A stretch of 64,000 nucleotides of DNA from Suillus spraguei (lineage: Eukaryota; Basidiomycota; Agaricomycetes; Boletales; Suillaceae). Location of the stretch: NCBI GenBank assembly GCA_016800925.1, contig JABCPU010000012.1, positions 1 to 64,000 of the forward strand. The letters are read 5' to 3'. This document shows positions 55,474-64,000 of this stretch, piece after piece. A program made the position numbers and the translations under genes. How positions within the stretch are numbered: the first letter of the stretch is position 1; each line of letters begins with the position of its first letter. The notes below the pieces were generated by a model. That model saw nothing but the letters and a program-made list of their open reading frames with translations, searched no databases and was not told the DNA's origin.

Positions 55474-56223
55474 CATGTCCAGCATTACCCACTGGTTGTC
55501 AGACCCCCGCATGCACGACTACCTTGCCATCGTAAAAGGCGCACGTAATGGCTTTGTGTACGGAGTCAAGGTCAGATTCCCTCACGCGTTGATCATGGCT
55601 ATTCTGTTTGGTCGAGGAGAGTACGTTTTTCTTTGCACTCAAAGTCGTTTTCACTACTAAACCACTGTTCTGCAGTTGGAAATCTCGCCTCCTTGTTATA
55701 TACAAAGCGACAAAACAGCACGCCTTCAACCTAGCAAAGTTTGTTTCACTCTACAAAATATTGTTACTGCTTCAACGAAAGGCAAACGGTGGGAAACAGC
55801 GCAGCGCTGATACATTTATTGCTGGTTTGTTGGGAGGCTACGTGGTCTTTGGGGATAGATCAGCCGTGAACGAGCAGGTACTTCAAATGAATTTTCTTGT
55901 CTGTGCCAGTCGCGTTTACATCACGGCTTTCCATTTAGATAGTCCTTTACGTGGTATCCCGAGTCATTGCTTCGTTCATGCCACGGGCAGGTAGTCCGTA
56001 TTCGAAAGCGCCCGCGGGCGCATCTGGACCTGTGGTGAGACCCATCCCACCAGACCCGCGTTATTTCTCCGTCTTCGCGGCTCTATCATGGGGTGCCGTC
56101 ATGTGGCTGTTCCAGCATCGCGGAGAAGCTATTCAACCTGGCATGTTCAACTCAATGACATACCTTTACCGTGACTCGGAGGTATGGACAGATCTCAGGA
56201 CATTGTTATGGCATAATACATAG
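55474..56223 (+). CDS. Peroxisomal membrane protein 4 (PXMP4/PMP24 family, Tim17-like fold)
   Basis: The protein begins MSSITHWLSDPRMHDYLAIV and shows KGARNGFVYGVKVRFPHALI, then after an intron (GTACGT to TGCAG, about 55,621-55,676) YKATKQHAFNLAKFVSLYK, FIAGLLGGYVVFGDRSAVNE, and after a second intron YVVSRVIASF. The last part is YFSVFAALSWGAVMWLFQHR, then SMTYLYRDSEVWTDL. This is the full PXMP4 pattern, about 210 aa with four hydrophobic segments and two Gly-rich turns. It sits in the peroxisome membrane; its exact role is unknown. It starts 203 bp after the chromodomain gene on the same strand, and is tail-to-tail with the next gene. Confidence 0.9.
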
Positions 56224-56422
56224 AGGGATAATAGATTTAACAGTGAGTGCAGACATCCTTTACGCATGCGCATACTATCTTACATGTCATCCAGATCATG
56301 ATATCCTCTTATTGTTTATTAGATTGTATCGAGCCAGTGATCCTGCGGGACGTAATCTACAGTTCTCGCAACTCTTCGACATTTATACTGGTTAAAAATT
56401 AGAATGGTGGCATGGGATAAGC

Positions 56423-57807
56423 TTATCCTTTTGGTCGTACCTGAAGCATGTCCACTGCAGCTGTCAAAGCTTTGTGACATAGGGAGCAAGACGAAAGCTG
56501 GCCAGCCAAGTCACGCATCTCTCCCGCTATATCTGTAGCTGTGTTTCATTCGTCAGTAAATGGGACTGAGATGCGCACACAATTTACATACCTGCTTCGA
56601 TTTGGGTGGCCAGGTACACCCGCTTCTGTTCCCAGAGCTGAGTGGCCCACTGCTTGTGCACAGGGCAAGTGCCGTATCCGTGCGGAAATATATCCTCATT
56701 TAGTAGGATATCTCGCAATTTATATTTCCGATATTCATGGAGTCTTAGAAGCTCGTGATATGCGGTGAGAGTGGGAATAATTTGTATATCCTCTTTGGTG
56801 TATGACGATAATGGGGGATGTAAGAGGTGGGCGCTTGCTTCTGCTGCAATTTTTGGCAAGTTATGTGCTGTGGCATATGCATAAACGGGGAGTGGATTCA
56901 TTGAAGCGTTGGCTTGCACGTGTAAATGCAGTGAACATGTGATTGCTTCCGGGAGTCCATACTTATCAGCCAGATAAAGCATGGACGGAAGAACCGGGAA
57001 CGGGATGATGGAGCCTGCGTCCAATTTGAAACCAGGTCTCGTTCCATCTGCTGCATTCTCCATTGGGGGAGGGTCGGGGGGTTGTTGAATGAGGCGAAAC
57101 AAAGGTTGCTAAAGGCATGTTCCCTTAAAGTTTCGTCCAATCAAAAAGGTTCGCCAGGAATTCAGCCTGCGTTCGACTCGGTAGGCGCTCGCCACGTCTG
57201 TGGTCAGCTCCATCTGATCCTTATCGCTGTTAAGAACACTATCATGAAACCGTTCACACATTCTGGATAACCTCGGTGTTGGTGTACAGCGAATGGACAA
57301 AACATGATTCCCATCTGGTGATACTGCTGTATGATATGACATGAACTGCAGTGTCGCTGATCCTGATAGTCCTCCTCTACTAGTAGTCATCTACATAAAC
57401 TCAACTAACTCATGTATCGGCGATAGAAGGTCAGACTATGTTTGAGCTGCGAAGGACTGAACGATCGATCCGAGCATAATGATATGAAAGATGGTGTCGC
57501 AGTAGATGATGACGGTCTGAGTATAAGGTTAGGGTTGATGTGTCAGCGTCGGAGCCTCAATTAACCGGCAAATTCCAAAATGCTCAACGTTTGAAATTTC
57601 TATACGAAGTTAACTTTGAGAACCACTATTAACTTGAATACAAGAGAAGGACTTTGATCACATACGGAATACCTCGCATGTTTCAATAGCATGGCGGCTC
57701 ACTCGGAACTCTGTGCCATCAGGCAGTGAGCGCACCCGGAACTCTGCGTCGACCTGTGAGTCACTGGAATCGACATAGCCTGTATTGTAGCTGTTTTCGC
57801 TAGCCAT
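56423..57807 (-). CDS. BTB/POZ-like protein, middle part unresolved
   Basis: Exon 1 (from ATG 57,807) reads VDAEFRVRSLPDGTEFRVSR then HAIETCEVF, the usual start of fungal BTB proteins. The 3' part is clear: LFRLIQQPPDPPPMEN, VLPSMLYLADKYGLPEAI, VYAYATAHNLPKIAAEAS, LIPTLT-like IIPTLTAYHELLRLHEYRKY and YGTCPVHKQWATQLWEQKRV, an intron (GTATGT to CACAG) after EAA, then TDIAGEMRDLAGQLSSCSLC and LTAAVDMLQVRPKG. Between about 57,110 and 57,660 I could not find exons that join the halves in frame. Either tiny exons are present, as in neighbouring genes, or the gene is damaged. Function unknown; BTB proteins often bridge to Cul3 ligases. Confidence 0.55.
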
Positions 57808-58229
57808 ATAAAAAATAAGTGAATGCTTTTCACTTGTTTCTTTTATAGTAGGGCAATGCGCATCAATAAGCAACGTTTTTGCAATCGTGTTCGTTGACGT
57901 ACCAACACGATATGGCCTTGCGGCACAGTCACGGTGGGAAATGTCTGATTCCGTAGCAGTCCAGGAACGAAACACATCAAGCAAGCTGTCAGTGTCAATG
58001 CGAACCTGTACCAGAAAATTGCCAGTGCATTGCAAAATACATCGCGGACTAGATCGCGTAAGTCACAGCGTGAGGAGTGGGACCTGTGATATGATATCGT
58101 AGCTAGAAGAAAACCATGATAACCCTAAAGCGAGCGAAGAGAAAAAAGCAGAAGAATCGTGGAGGTATCATCAAACAGAGGTAAAGGGAGTATGAAATCT
58201 AAGTCGCCAATAACCCAAGAAGATGTCCT
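57808..58229. other. Intergenic region between the BTB-like gene and Ras
   Basis: These 422 bp hold the promoter of the BTB-like gene and the 3' flank of Ras. The overlapping ORFs on both strands (57,658-58,102) have no homology I recognise. Confidence 0.4.
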
Positions 58230-59100
58230 TCACATAACCACGCATTTGGGTTTCTTGCTGCTGCCGTCCTTTGGTTGCTTGTCGCTCTGTTTTCCTCCTG
58301 ATCCACCAGATTCCAATCGTTTCGTCTGCCGTAGGGCACGTACTAAGTTGGTGAAAAGGAGCTCGACATTATATGCTGTTCTTGCTGATGTTTCCATGAA
58401 TTCACAGCCAAATGTCCGAGCGAGCGCAATGCCCTCCTCACGTGAGACTTCACGCTCGTATGTCTTGTCGCACTTATTGCCCACTAGCATGAAGATAGGT
58501 TTTTGGCGCTTAACTTTGAGCATCGACTGTCTGAAAACGTCCAGTCGTTCAAATGTTGACCGAGATGCGATAGAGTAGACCAGAATAAACCCCTGGCCTT
58601 CCCTAAAGTTATTAGATAGTGAGACATGTTGAAAACAAGAAAGTGTAACGATTACGTACCGAACCCATTGGTCACGCAGCGTGGCGTACTCCTCTGCATG
58701 GTCGTCAGATGAATGGCAAAGGTGCAATGAATAGTACTCACCCTGCCCAGCAGTGTCGATGACCTCGACGAAGCACATCTTGTTATCCACAATTAACTGC
58801 TTCCTATAAGCGTCTTCTATTGTCGGGTCATAAGTCTGCGAGTGACCATGAGTCAATTGATACAAGGATTCACAAGAACACACACCTCTGCATAGTATTA
58901 TACGAGGGAGGATCGAGGTCATTAGATTGGAATAGAAAGTTCATGGTAGTTGTGCTTACCAACGAAACAATTGAGGGTGAACTAGGAGGGAATATGAGGT
59001 GTGGATGGGTAACAATGAAGTCACAAGGACTGACCTGAACGGCCAAAGCAGTTTTACCGACACCACCATCGCCAAGCACAGCAACCCTCCAGCTATCCAT
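58230..59100 (-). CDS. Ras-family small GTPase with a 2-nt exon
   Basis: A membrane-anchored molecular switch. P-loop GDGGVGKT; effector loop FVETYDPTIEDAYRKQ; switch II DTAGQEEYATLRDQWVR; NKCD and ETSAR nucleotide-binding motifs; a basic C-terminal stretch (KQPKDGSSKKPK) and the CAAX box CVVM for farnesylation. Exons: 59100-59035, 58981-58960, 58887-58886 (2 nt, AG), 58835-58752 or nearby, then three more to 58,230. The Glu of FVETYDPTIE is made from G (exon 2) plus AG (exon 3). The two introns around exon 3 are 72 and 50 nt and have normal ends (GTAAGC...CAG and GTGTGT...CAG). It resembles fungal Ras2 more than Ras1, with low certainty. Confidence 0.92.
58886..58887 (-). other. Two-nucleotide exon of the Ras gene
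   Basis: On the minus strand the order is CTATGCAG, AG, GTGTGTGTTC. The AG dinucleotide completes a GAG codon for the invariant Glu of the Ras effector loop. Exons 1-3 sum to 90 nt, so exon 4 opens in frame as ACT TAT GAC. Confidence 0.75.
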
Positions 59101-59460
59101 AGCTGTTAATGACGCATAAGGAATAATAACAAGATGAAAGCAAGCGAAGAAGGATTACCTTGAGTGGGATCGAAAGAGATAGAACAGGATTTCTGTTGTT
59201 AGAAGTGAATTAGAGTTGTCAGAGAGGGTACAGGGGATGTGTACCTTGAGAAGCCGAAAATGGAGTTTGAAGCCGGAGAAAGTGCCAAGTATATAGGGAT
59301 ACCTTATAAGAGATGCGGGTTGAAGAATATTCAGAAGTCGTGCAGATCGTATATGGTCGTAAAGAAAGGCGCAGAAATGGACTTGAAGACTTAGAGAGAG
59401 AAAGGAGTAGGAAGCGGAAAGAAGAGAAACCTGCGTTGATGTAGTGTACGACCAATTGGC
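59101..59460 (-). promoter_or_regulatory. Probable 5' leader and promoter of the Ras gene
   Basis: On the minus strand this is CT-rich, with long pyrimidine runs (reverse of GAGAGAGAAAGGAG near 59,395), typical of basidiomycete core promoters and 5' leaders. The 78-aa ORF at 59,219-59,455 is a product of this composition. Confidence 0.45.
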
Positions 59461-62392
59461 TTGTTTACGCCTTCCAAGTACTCTTACTTATCATTTAACA
59501 TAATTTTAAAGTTTTACTTTTTATTTTTTATTTATTTACTTACCCTTCAAATCACCGCCTACGGACATCTCCTTCCAATTCCCCTTATTGTGGACACGAC
59601 CTAATTAATTGCCGTCAGATAACCATACATGGCACCAAGCTCTCCTTGCTATTTGTAGTGCCTCGCCAGGTCTCGCCTCGTAGTGGGTCAACATATATGT
59701 CAACCATCCAGTACCATCCAGTTCACTGGTACATTAACTTGTCCATAAAACTGAAAACCTCTTGGAGATAACCCATCAGAGCACATGTCAACCACCGCGG
59801 CTCCGAGATTCTCTCGTCCGGCCACTATCTGACCTCCGGATGTAAATTATGGAGAGTTCGACCCATCATCGAAAGAAACACTTCATATAACACGGCGACT
59901 TCCAGGTTTGGAGGTCCTAGCAGGATTAGCGCTCAGCTCCTCTTAATGCCTTTAACACTGTCACGGGAGGCCCTGTGTCTATGAGGGTTATCAATGGGGT
60001 TATTCGACTGTTCCGCTGGGAGATCCAAAGAAGATCGAGTTGGGCCTTGGGGCCATAAAATTCAGGGCCATCTTTGGCCGTGGCTCACTCAAATAAACCA
60101 ACTTAATCTGCGCGGTAAGGAACGCCATCAGATTCCTATAAAACTGAGTGACCCCAGGCAACCCCCTGTAACTTCCCGCGACGATCAACAAACAATCATC
60201 GTCTTTCTTTTGTCGGGTCGGAAAAGTGACTTTTAACCGGACTGCCGAGCTGCATTTAGAATGCATATGCTCAATAGGCGCTCGTCAAAATTTTGCATTG
60301 CTCATCCCGTGACTCGTTAATCCAGACCGAAGGGAGAACCGGGCCCACTGATTTTTCACGGATACAATTTCTGTGATCTAACTGAAACTTAAAGTTGAAG
60401 TTCTAATGCAGTATGCGTCTACAGATGACGTTGAGATATCACTGGAACTACTCCATGGCGTACTCTCGCTTGGTCCGGAATTCAGAGACCGCCACGAGTC
60501 ACGGCCAAAATTGCGGCTGTATTTATGCCGCGTCTGGGCCAGACCAAACAGCGATGATCGCGCCACCGCCACCATAGGACGTTACGTATCAGCATTCTGA
60601 TATATCCTCGACCTAACGAGGTGCAATGGATCCAGCTGCGCTCAAGTATTTGTCTTTGAGTGTGGCTCAGCGAGTACACGGTAAGGGCGCACTTATCGTC
60701 ATCGATGACAAAACCTATCCCGTATTCTTTTCGACGCAGAACCACGACAAAACTTTCCCATCCAAGTTTCAGCCACGTAACTCAGACGTGATGTTCATGT
60801 CGTCACGACACGATGCTCCATGGTCTAACTTATTCGTGGTGACATGCGGCGATGGACTTGTCGCGCCTCCTCGACTAGCTAATTAAATGTGTGAAAACCT
60901 TATAAACTTTACGAACTCCCTCGGCACCTAAAAGGTGTATCTATCTTTCGTAAGAAAGCCTTCGTACTCGGACCACCAAAAACGATCGAAACTAAGCGGA
61001 CGAAACTCTGTCGTGTTGTCATAAGCCAGCTGACTCATTGGCTAATTCATCGGGTGCTGAGTCAATACTGTCTAGTCATCACCAATTCTTACCAGGCTGG
61101 CAGGCACTCTGCACTCCCGAGATGAGTCTCTCGCTGTAGACGGTGAGCAAGCGAGTTTGATTCTGTCTAATTGCTGATACCACTTGGGTGCTGCACATCT
61201 AATGTTGATTGACATAGACTCGGAATTAGCATGGCGGCACTGGTCCAGCCCAACGTCATTTCAAGTAGCTTCCTACAACAGCTTGCAAAGGACTAATGAC
61301 TGACTTGAATGTGATAATGTCTAAAATGCGAGTAGGTCGGTAGCTACCCGGAATTTCGGGAAACAGCAGCGACACCTCACTGTTTCATCGTAGTTCTGCT
61401 CAGCTTTGTTCCACCTATGCCTATGCTGAAATATGTTCACATGAGGCTAAATATCCTATTCGGAATAATGCTGGCCCCTGCTAGACATATCAGGACCGAG
61501 AGCTCAGGATCAATTAACTCGGGGATCGTGAAGTTTCATTTGTCTGTCCCCAGAACCAAGACTCGTGCCTCTGCTAACGAGAACGGAGGACTGGCCAATG
61601 GTCAGCATTCGACCTCTGCCAGTGACTAGAATTGACATTTGCAACCCCCAGATTCATTTACGAGTGGGAAGTGAGAATAACGATGCTGCCCTCCCGCCCA
61701 ATTGGGACGCGTTCCCCCGAAACTTCCATTGCTTGGTAAAGTTAAGTTTCATTTTTTATCGCTGTCTGTACCCAAGAGTAAGAATTATTTTGGGACAGGA
61801 GAACAGGAAGTAATGATTGTCGCAAGAACATATAAACTTAGTTCGAAACCGTAACTGAGGAACCATATGTTACTTCGGGAGCCGTTTCTGGTCACTTCCT
61901 TTGGAAGGAAGGAATTATAACCACATGCCTTCTACGTGTGTCCATGGAGTAAGCTCTGAGACGAGCTCCGAAAGGGTAAAGGCTGGTCGAAGATACGAGA
62001 CGACCTGCTTTCCAACTTCTTCAACAGTGCTCAGACGTTCACTAATTGGGAACGTTGTGCCTTGCACCCGGTACCTGTATATAGTTATCCCTGCGGCAGC
62101 CGAATATGTATTCTTCGAGTTGAATCTCGACATGATAAGATGTTGGTATATCCTTACCTGCTTAATGAAGGACGTAAACAACGATCCAGACTTGGACGCA
62201 GCTGCTACATTCCGGCGCGCCCATTGATCTAGGTGTACGGTCTGACGCCACTCGAGTCTGATAAGAAGATTGCATAACTACTAAGAACGTGCCACGAGTT
62301 GTCTTCCAGGCATTCTTCATTCATTATTTACGTCTACGACCAATTTGCGATGACCGGCCGCTATTTCGGAACAATTGGTTCACCAACTGAAG
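59461..62392. other. Gene-poor region
   Basis: About 2.9 kb with scattered short ORFs only. The best looking is 60,626-60,886 (plus, 86 aa, starting MDPAALKYLSLSVAQRV), entered separately. I found no tRNA (no convincing A/B boxes), no inverted repeats of transposon type and no tandem array. Confidence 0.5.
60626..60886 (+). CDS. Possible small hypothetical protein
   Basis: An 86-codon ORF starts with ATG in a CGAGGTGCAATGG context. It has balanced composition (ALIVIDDKTYPVFFSTQ, SNLFVVTCGDGL) and no low complexity, so it could be real. It has no domain I recognise and no neighbours that suggest a role. It may equally be an exon of a longer, decayed gene. Confidence 0.25.
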   Translation: MDPAALKYLSLSVAQRVHGKGALIVIDDKTYPVFFSTQNHDKTFPSKFQPRNSDVMFMSSRHDAPWSNLFVVTCGDGLVAPPRLAN

Positions 62393-62575
62393 TCATATGA
62401 TTTCTGGATTGCATGGTACGGGGGGAATTGAGTAAGCAGAACCATCGAGTGAATTCAGTTGTGAGTTCGCGAATTTGCCTCCTCTTCGGTAGGGTATATG
62501 GGCGGCGATAATGTTTCCTTGGAAAAGCAAGAACAATAAGAATAAGAATAAGTGAAGACGGAATGGGGCGATCAT
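62393..62575 (-). CDS. Possible small secreted protein (60 aa)
   Basis: It begins MIAPFRLHLFLFLLFLLFQG, a textbook signal-peptide profile (basic residue, long Leu/Phe core), with likely cleavage after NIIAA. The mature part is about 35 residues, with only one Cys, and ends CNPEII. The upstream minus-strand DNA lacks an obvious TATA box. Small secreted proteins are common in plant-associated and wood-decay fungi, but a chance hydrophobic ORF cannot be excluded. More exons could follow downstream. Confidence 0.35.
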   Translation of the reverse strand: MIAPFRLHLFLFLLFLLFQGNIIAAHIPYRRGGKFANSQLNSLDGSAYSIPPVPCNPEII

Positions 62576-63764
62576 GAAACCTGATACATTCTTGCCGCGC
62601 TATCTATCAGATTTTGATGGGTGCCAAATATAGTGTCAGCAGTCCAAGATGTTGAGATTGCCAAATGACTTTGTGTAAAGGTGGAGTGGGGGTAGTTATA
62701 TTTTCCCAGGTCCGCAGCATGGTACGTTCAATAGAAAGGAATCCTGGTTCGTGTTTGCCGCCAGTCGCGTCTGTTCGAGGTTTGATCGGTGATGGATGAT
62801 GAATATAGGGTCAGCAACGTAAGACGGAGAAATTATTACTAGTGACTGTGTGCTTGTAGGTCAGGGGTAGTACATACTCTGGTAAGACCTTGAATGACTG
62901 CAGAGTTGGTCAGCTCTCTGGTGACGAAACTGATGAGTCACTTAGCAAAGCATATAACGTAGCGGGCTACTTACCATGGGCATCTTTTCTTCTAGAGCAA
63001 CCATTTAGCATGTTGTCTAAGTCGATTTTCCAAGTCCCATGTTTGACGTTAGGAGAGGGAGAGGTTCCATAACTGATCTGATGCAAAAACGAGCTTTATT
63101 TCCGCACATAACGTCGAATTTCGCAGGAAATTCCACGCACACCTCGGGGTGATACCTGTTTCAAGTGTTCCTCGCATAATACGCGATGGTTCCTCCGAGG
63201 ATTAAGGACCAGCTCACATGTGACGTGTTGCGAGAGGAGAAAGTTGCTCATTGGCACTGCTATCAAAATAAACCCGCTGAAGCGCTGTGAGCAATTATCG
63301 ATCAAGTCGTGGTAAAGCGGGCGCCAATTATACTTAAGCACAGATTATCATGATTGGGAATGACAGGTGCTTTCTTGAAAAGTTACCGTAGTTCACCCGA
63401 TGACTTGGGAAAGAGATACTGTCGGCCCCGCAGCGATAACACAAACAACAACTTCCCATTGTGATAAGGCATGCATAGGTGAAACAGGCGGGAGTATGTG
63501 AGGTAGTACGTGGAATGATACGCATCGTGGTAAAGGCGGGTGGTAGAGTGAAAATATTGCGTGGAAGGAATCTATTGTATGCAAGTGTACGGTCTGTGTC
63601 GGAATGAGTTATATATCGAGATAAAAAGAAACTTCAAATAAAAAGAAGTCAACAGTCATACAACCTGGTTGGAAAGGGTATTGTGCCAAACGGTTGAAAC
63701 GTTTATCTATGGCTCCAGGGTACTCCCCTCAATCTAGTACAAGAGTAACATGTATCCCACGAGC
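62576..63764. other. Intergenic DNA, no supported gene
   Basis: Short ORFs on both strands (62,890-63,072; 63,096-63,341; 63,334-63,584) overlap each other and have no recognisable motifs. Part of this must be the 3' flank of the gene at the right edge. Confidence 0.4.
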
Positions 63765-64000
63765 TCAATCCTGCCTGCTCAGCTCTCCTTGGGTCAAATC
63801 AAGTACAAAGACTGTCTTGGAGTCCTTTGGTGGCTCTATGAACTTGACAGGTTTTTTTGATGAGCGCGACGAGGCGCTTTGTGATATTGGAACGAAAGGT
63901 CGCAAAGGACGAGAGTGTGGGAATGATGGTCGCATGGGCAATGCTCTCGACGAGCCAGACGAGGTGTTCAATGAGGATGCAGCAAGGGGTGAAGAAACGT
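63765..64000 (-). CDS. 3' end of an unidentified gene leaving the window
   Basis: The minus-strand frame is open from the window edge (VSSPLAASSLNTSSGSSR...) to a TAG/TGA-type stop at 63,765. It ends SSKKPVKFIEPPKDSKTVFV then LDLTQGELSRQD. The visible part is Ser/Pro/Arg-rich and disordered, with a more conserved-looking last 25 residues. The start codon and most of the protein lie beyond the window, so no function can be assigned. Confidence 0.5.
   Translation of the reverse strand, partial: VSSPLAASSLNTSSGSSRALPMRPSFPHSRPLRPFVPISQSASSRSSKKPVKFIEPPKDSKTVFVLDLTQGELSRQD

Noticed and set aside
33564..56223. Secondary-metabolite or peroxisomal gene cluster
   Set aside because: The genes are unrelated housekeeping functions; two peroxisomal proteins 20 kb apart are not a cluster.
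58740..58780. Ras switch II reading DTAGQGEY, suggesting an altered GTPase site
   Set aside because: This comes from reading into the intron; the spliced sequence is the normal DTAGQEEY.
59461..62392. Possible tRNA or other small RNA genes in the gene-poor region
   Set aside because: No sequence has a convincing pair of A and B boxes with a foldable cloverleaf by eye.

Overview
The window reads as nuclear DNA of a filamentous basidiomycete, most likely an agaricomycete. Evidence: genes are split by many 45-70 nt introns; the gene set is fungal (Rpd3-type deacetylase, Mtc1, a Ras GTPase with a CAAX box); DUF6533 membrane proteins and a decayed TET/JBP dioxygenase are typical of agaricomycete genomes; and there is a Tad-like LINE. 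I cannot name the species.

Layout. (1) 1-17.9 kb is repeat-only DNA: four copies of one LTR-like repeat with a TATA box, three minisatellite families (two of them present in both orientations), a fold-back element, a PIF/Harbinger transposon with inverted repeats of about 525 bp, a TET/JBP pseudogene and other decayed ORFs. (2) 17.96-24.2 kb is one young LINE flanked by a 13-bp target-site duplication. It split an older transposon-associated ORF, whose reading frame resumes on the far side. (3) 25.4-33.65 kb holds two MITEs and a tandem duplication of a DUF6533 membrane-protein gene. (4) 33.56-59.1 kb is a compact housekeeping block: peroxisomal acyl-CoA thioesterase, Rad14/XPA, Rpd3-type histone deacetylase, a DinB-fold protein, succinyl-CoA ligase beta, a PRRC2-like scaffold, SPF27/BCAS2, NDUFS3, Mtc1, a chromodomain protein, PXMP4, a BTB-like protein and Ras. 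(5) 59.5-64 kb is gene-poor, with one possible small secreted protein and the 3' part of a gene leaving the window.

The most interesting signal is gene architecture. The Ras gene needs a 2-nt exon to encode the invariant Glu of its effector loop. Each DUF6533 paralogue needs two consecutive 2-nt exons plus a 14-nt exon to stay in frame, and the thioesterase has a 9-nt exon. Where I closed the arithmetic on every exon (DUF6533 copy A, thioesterase, Rad14, DinB-like), the coding lengths are exact multiples of three. The duplicated DUF6533 unit also carries a fragment of the last thioesterase exon, which shows that copy B is the source and copy A the derived copy.

Functionally the housekeeping block is a mix: mitochondrial energy metabolism (succinyl-CoA ligase, complex I subunit), peroxisome (thioesterase, PXMP4), chromatin and repair (deacetylase, chromodomain protein, Rad14), splicing (SPF27) and signalling (Ras). 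Several pairs share short head-to-head promoters, but nothing suggests a metabolic gene cluster.
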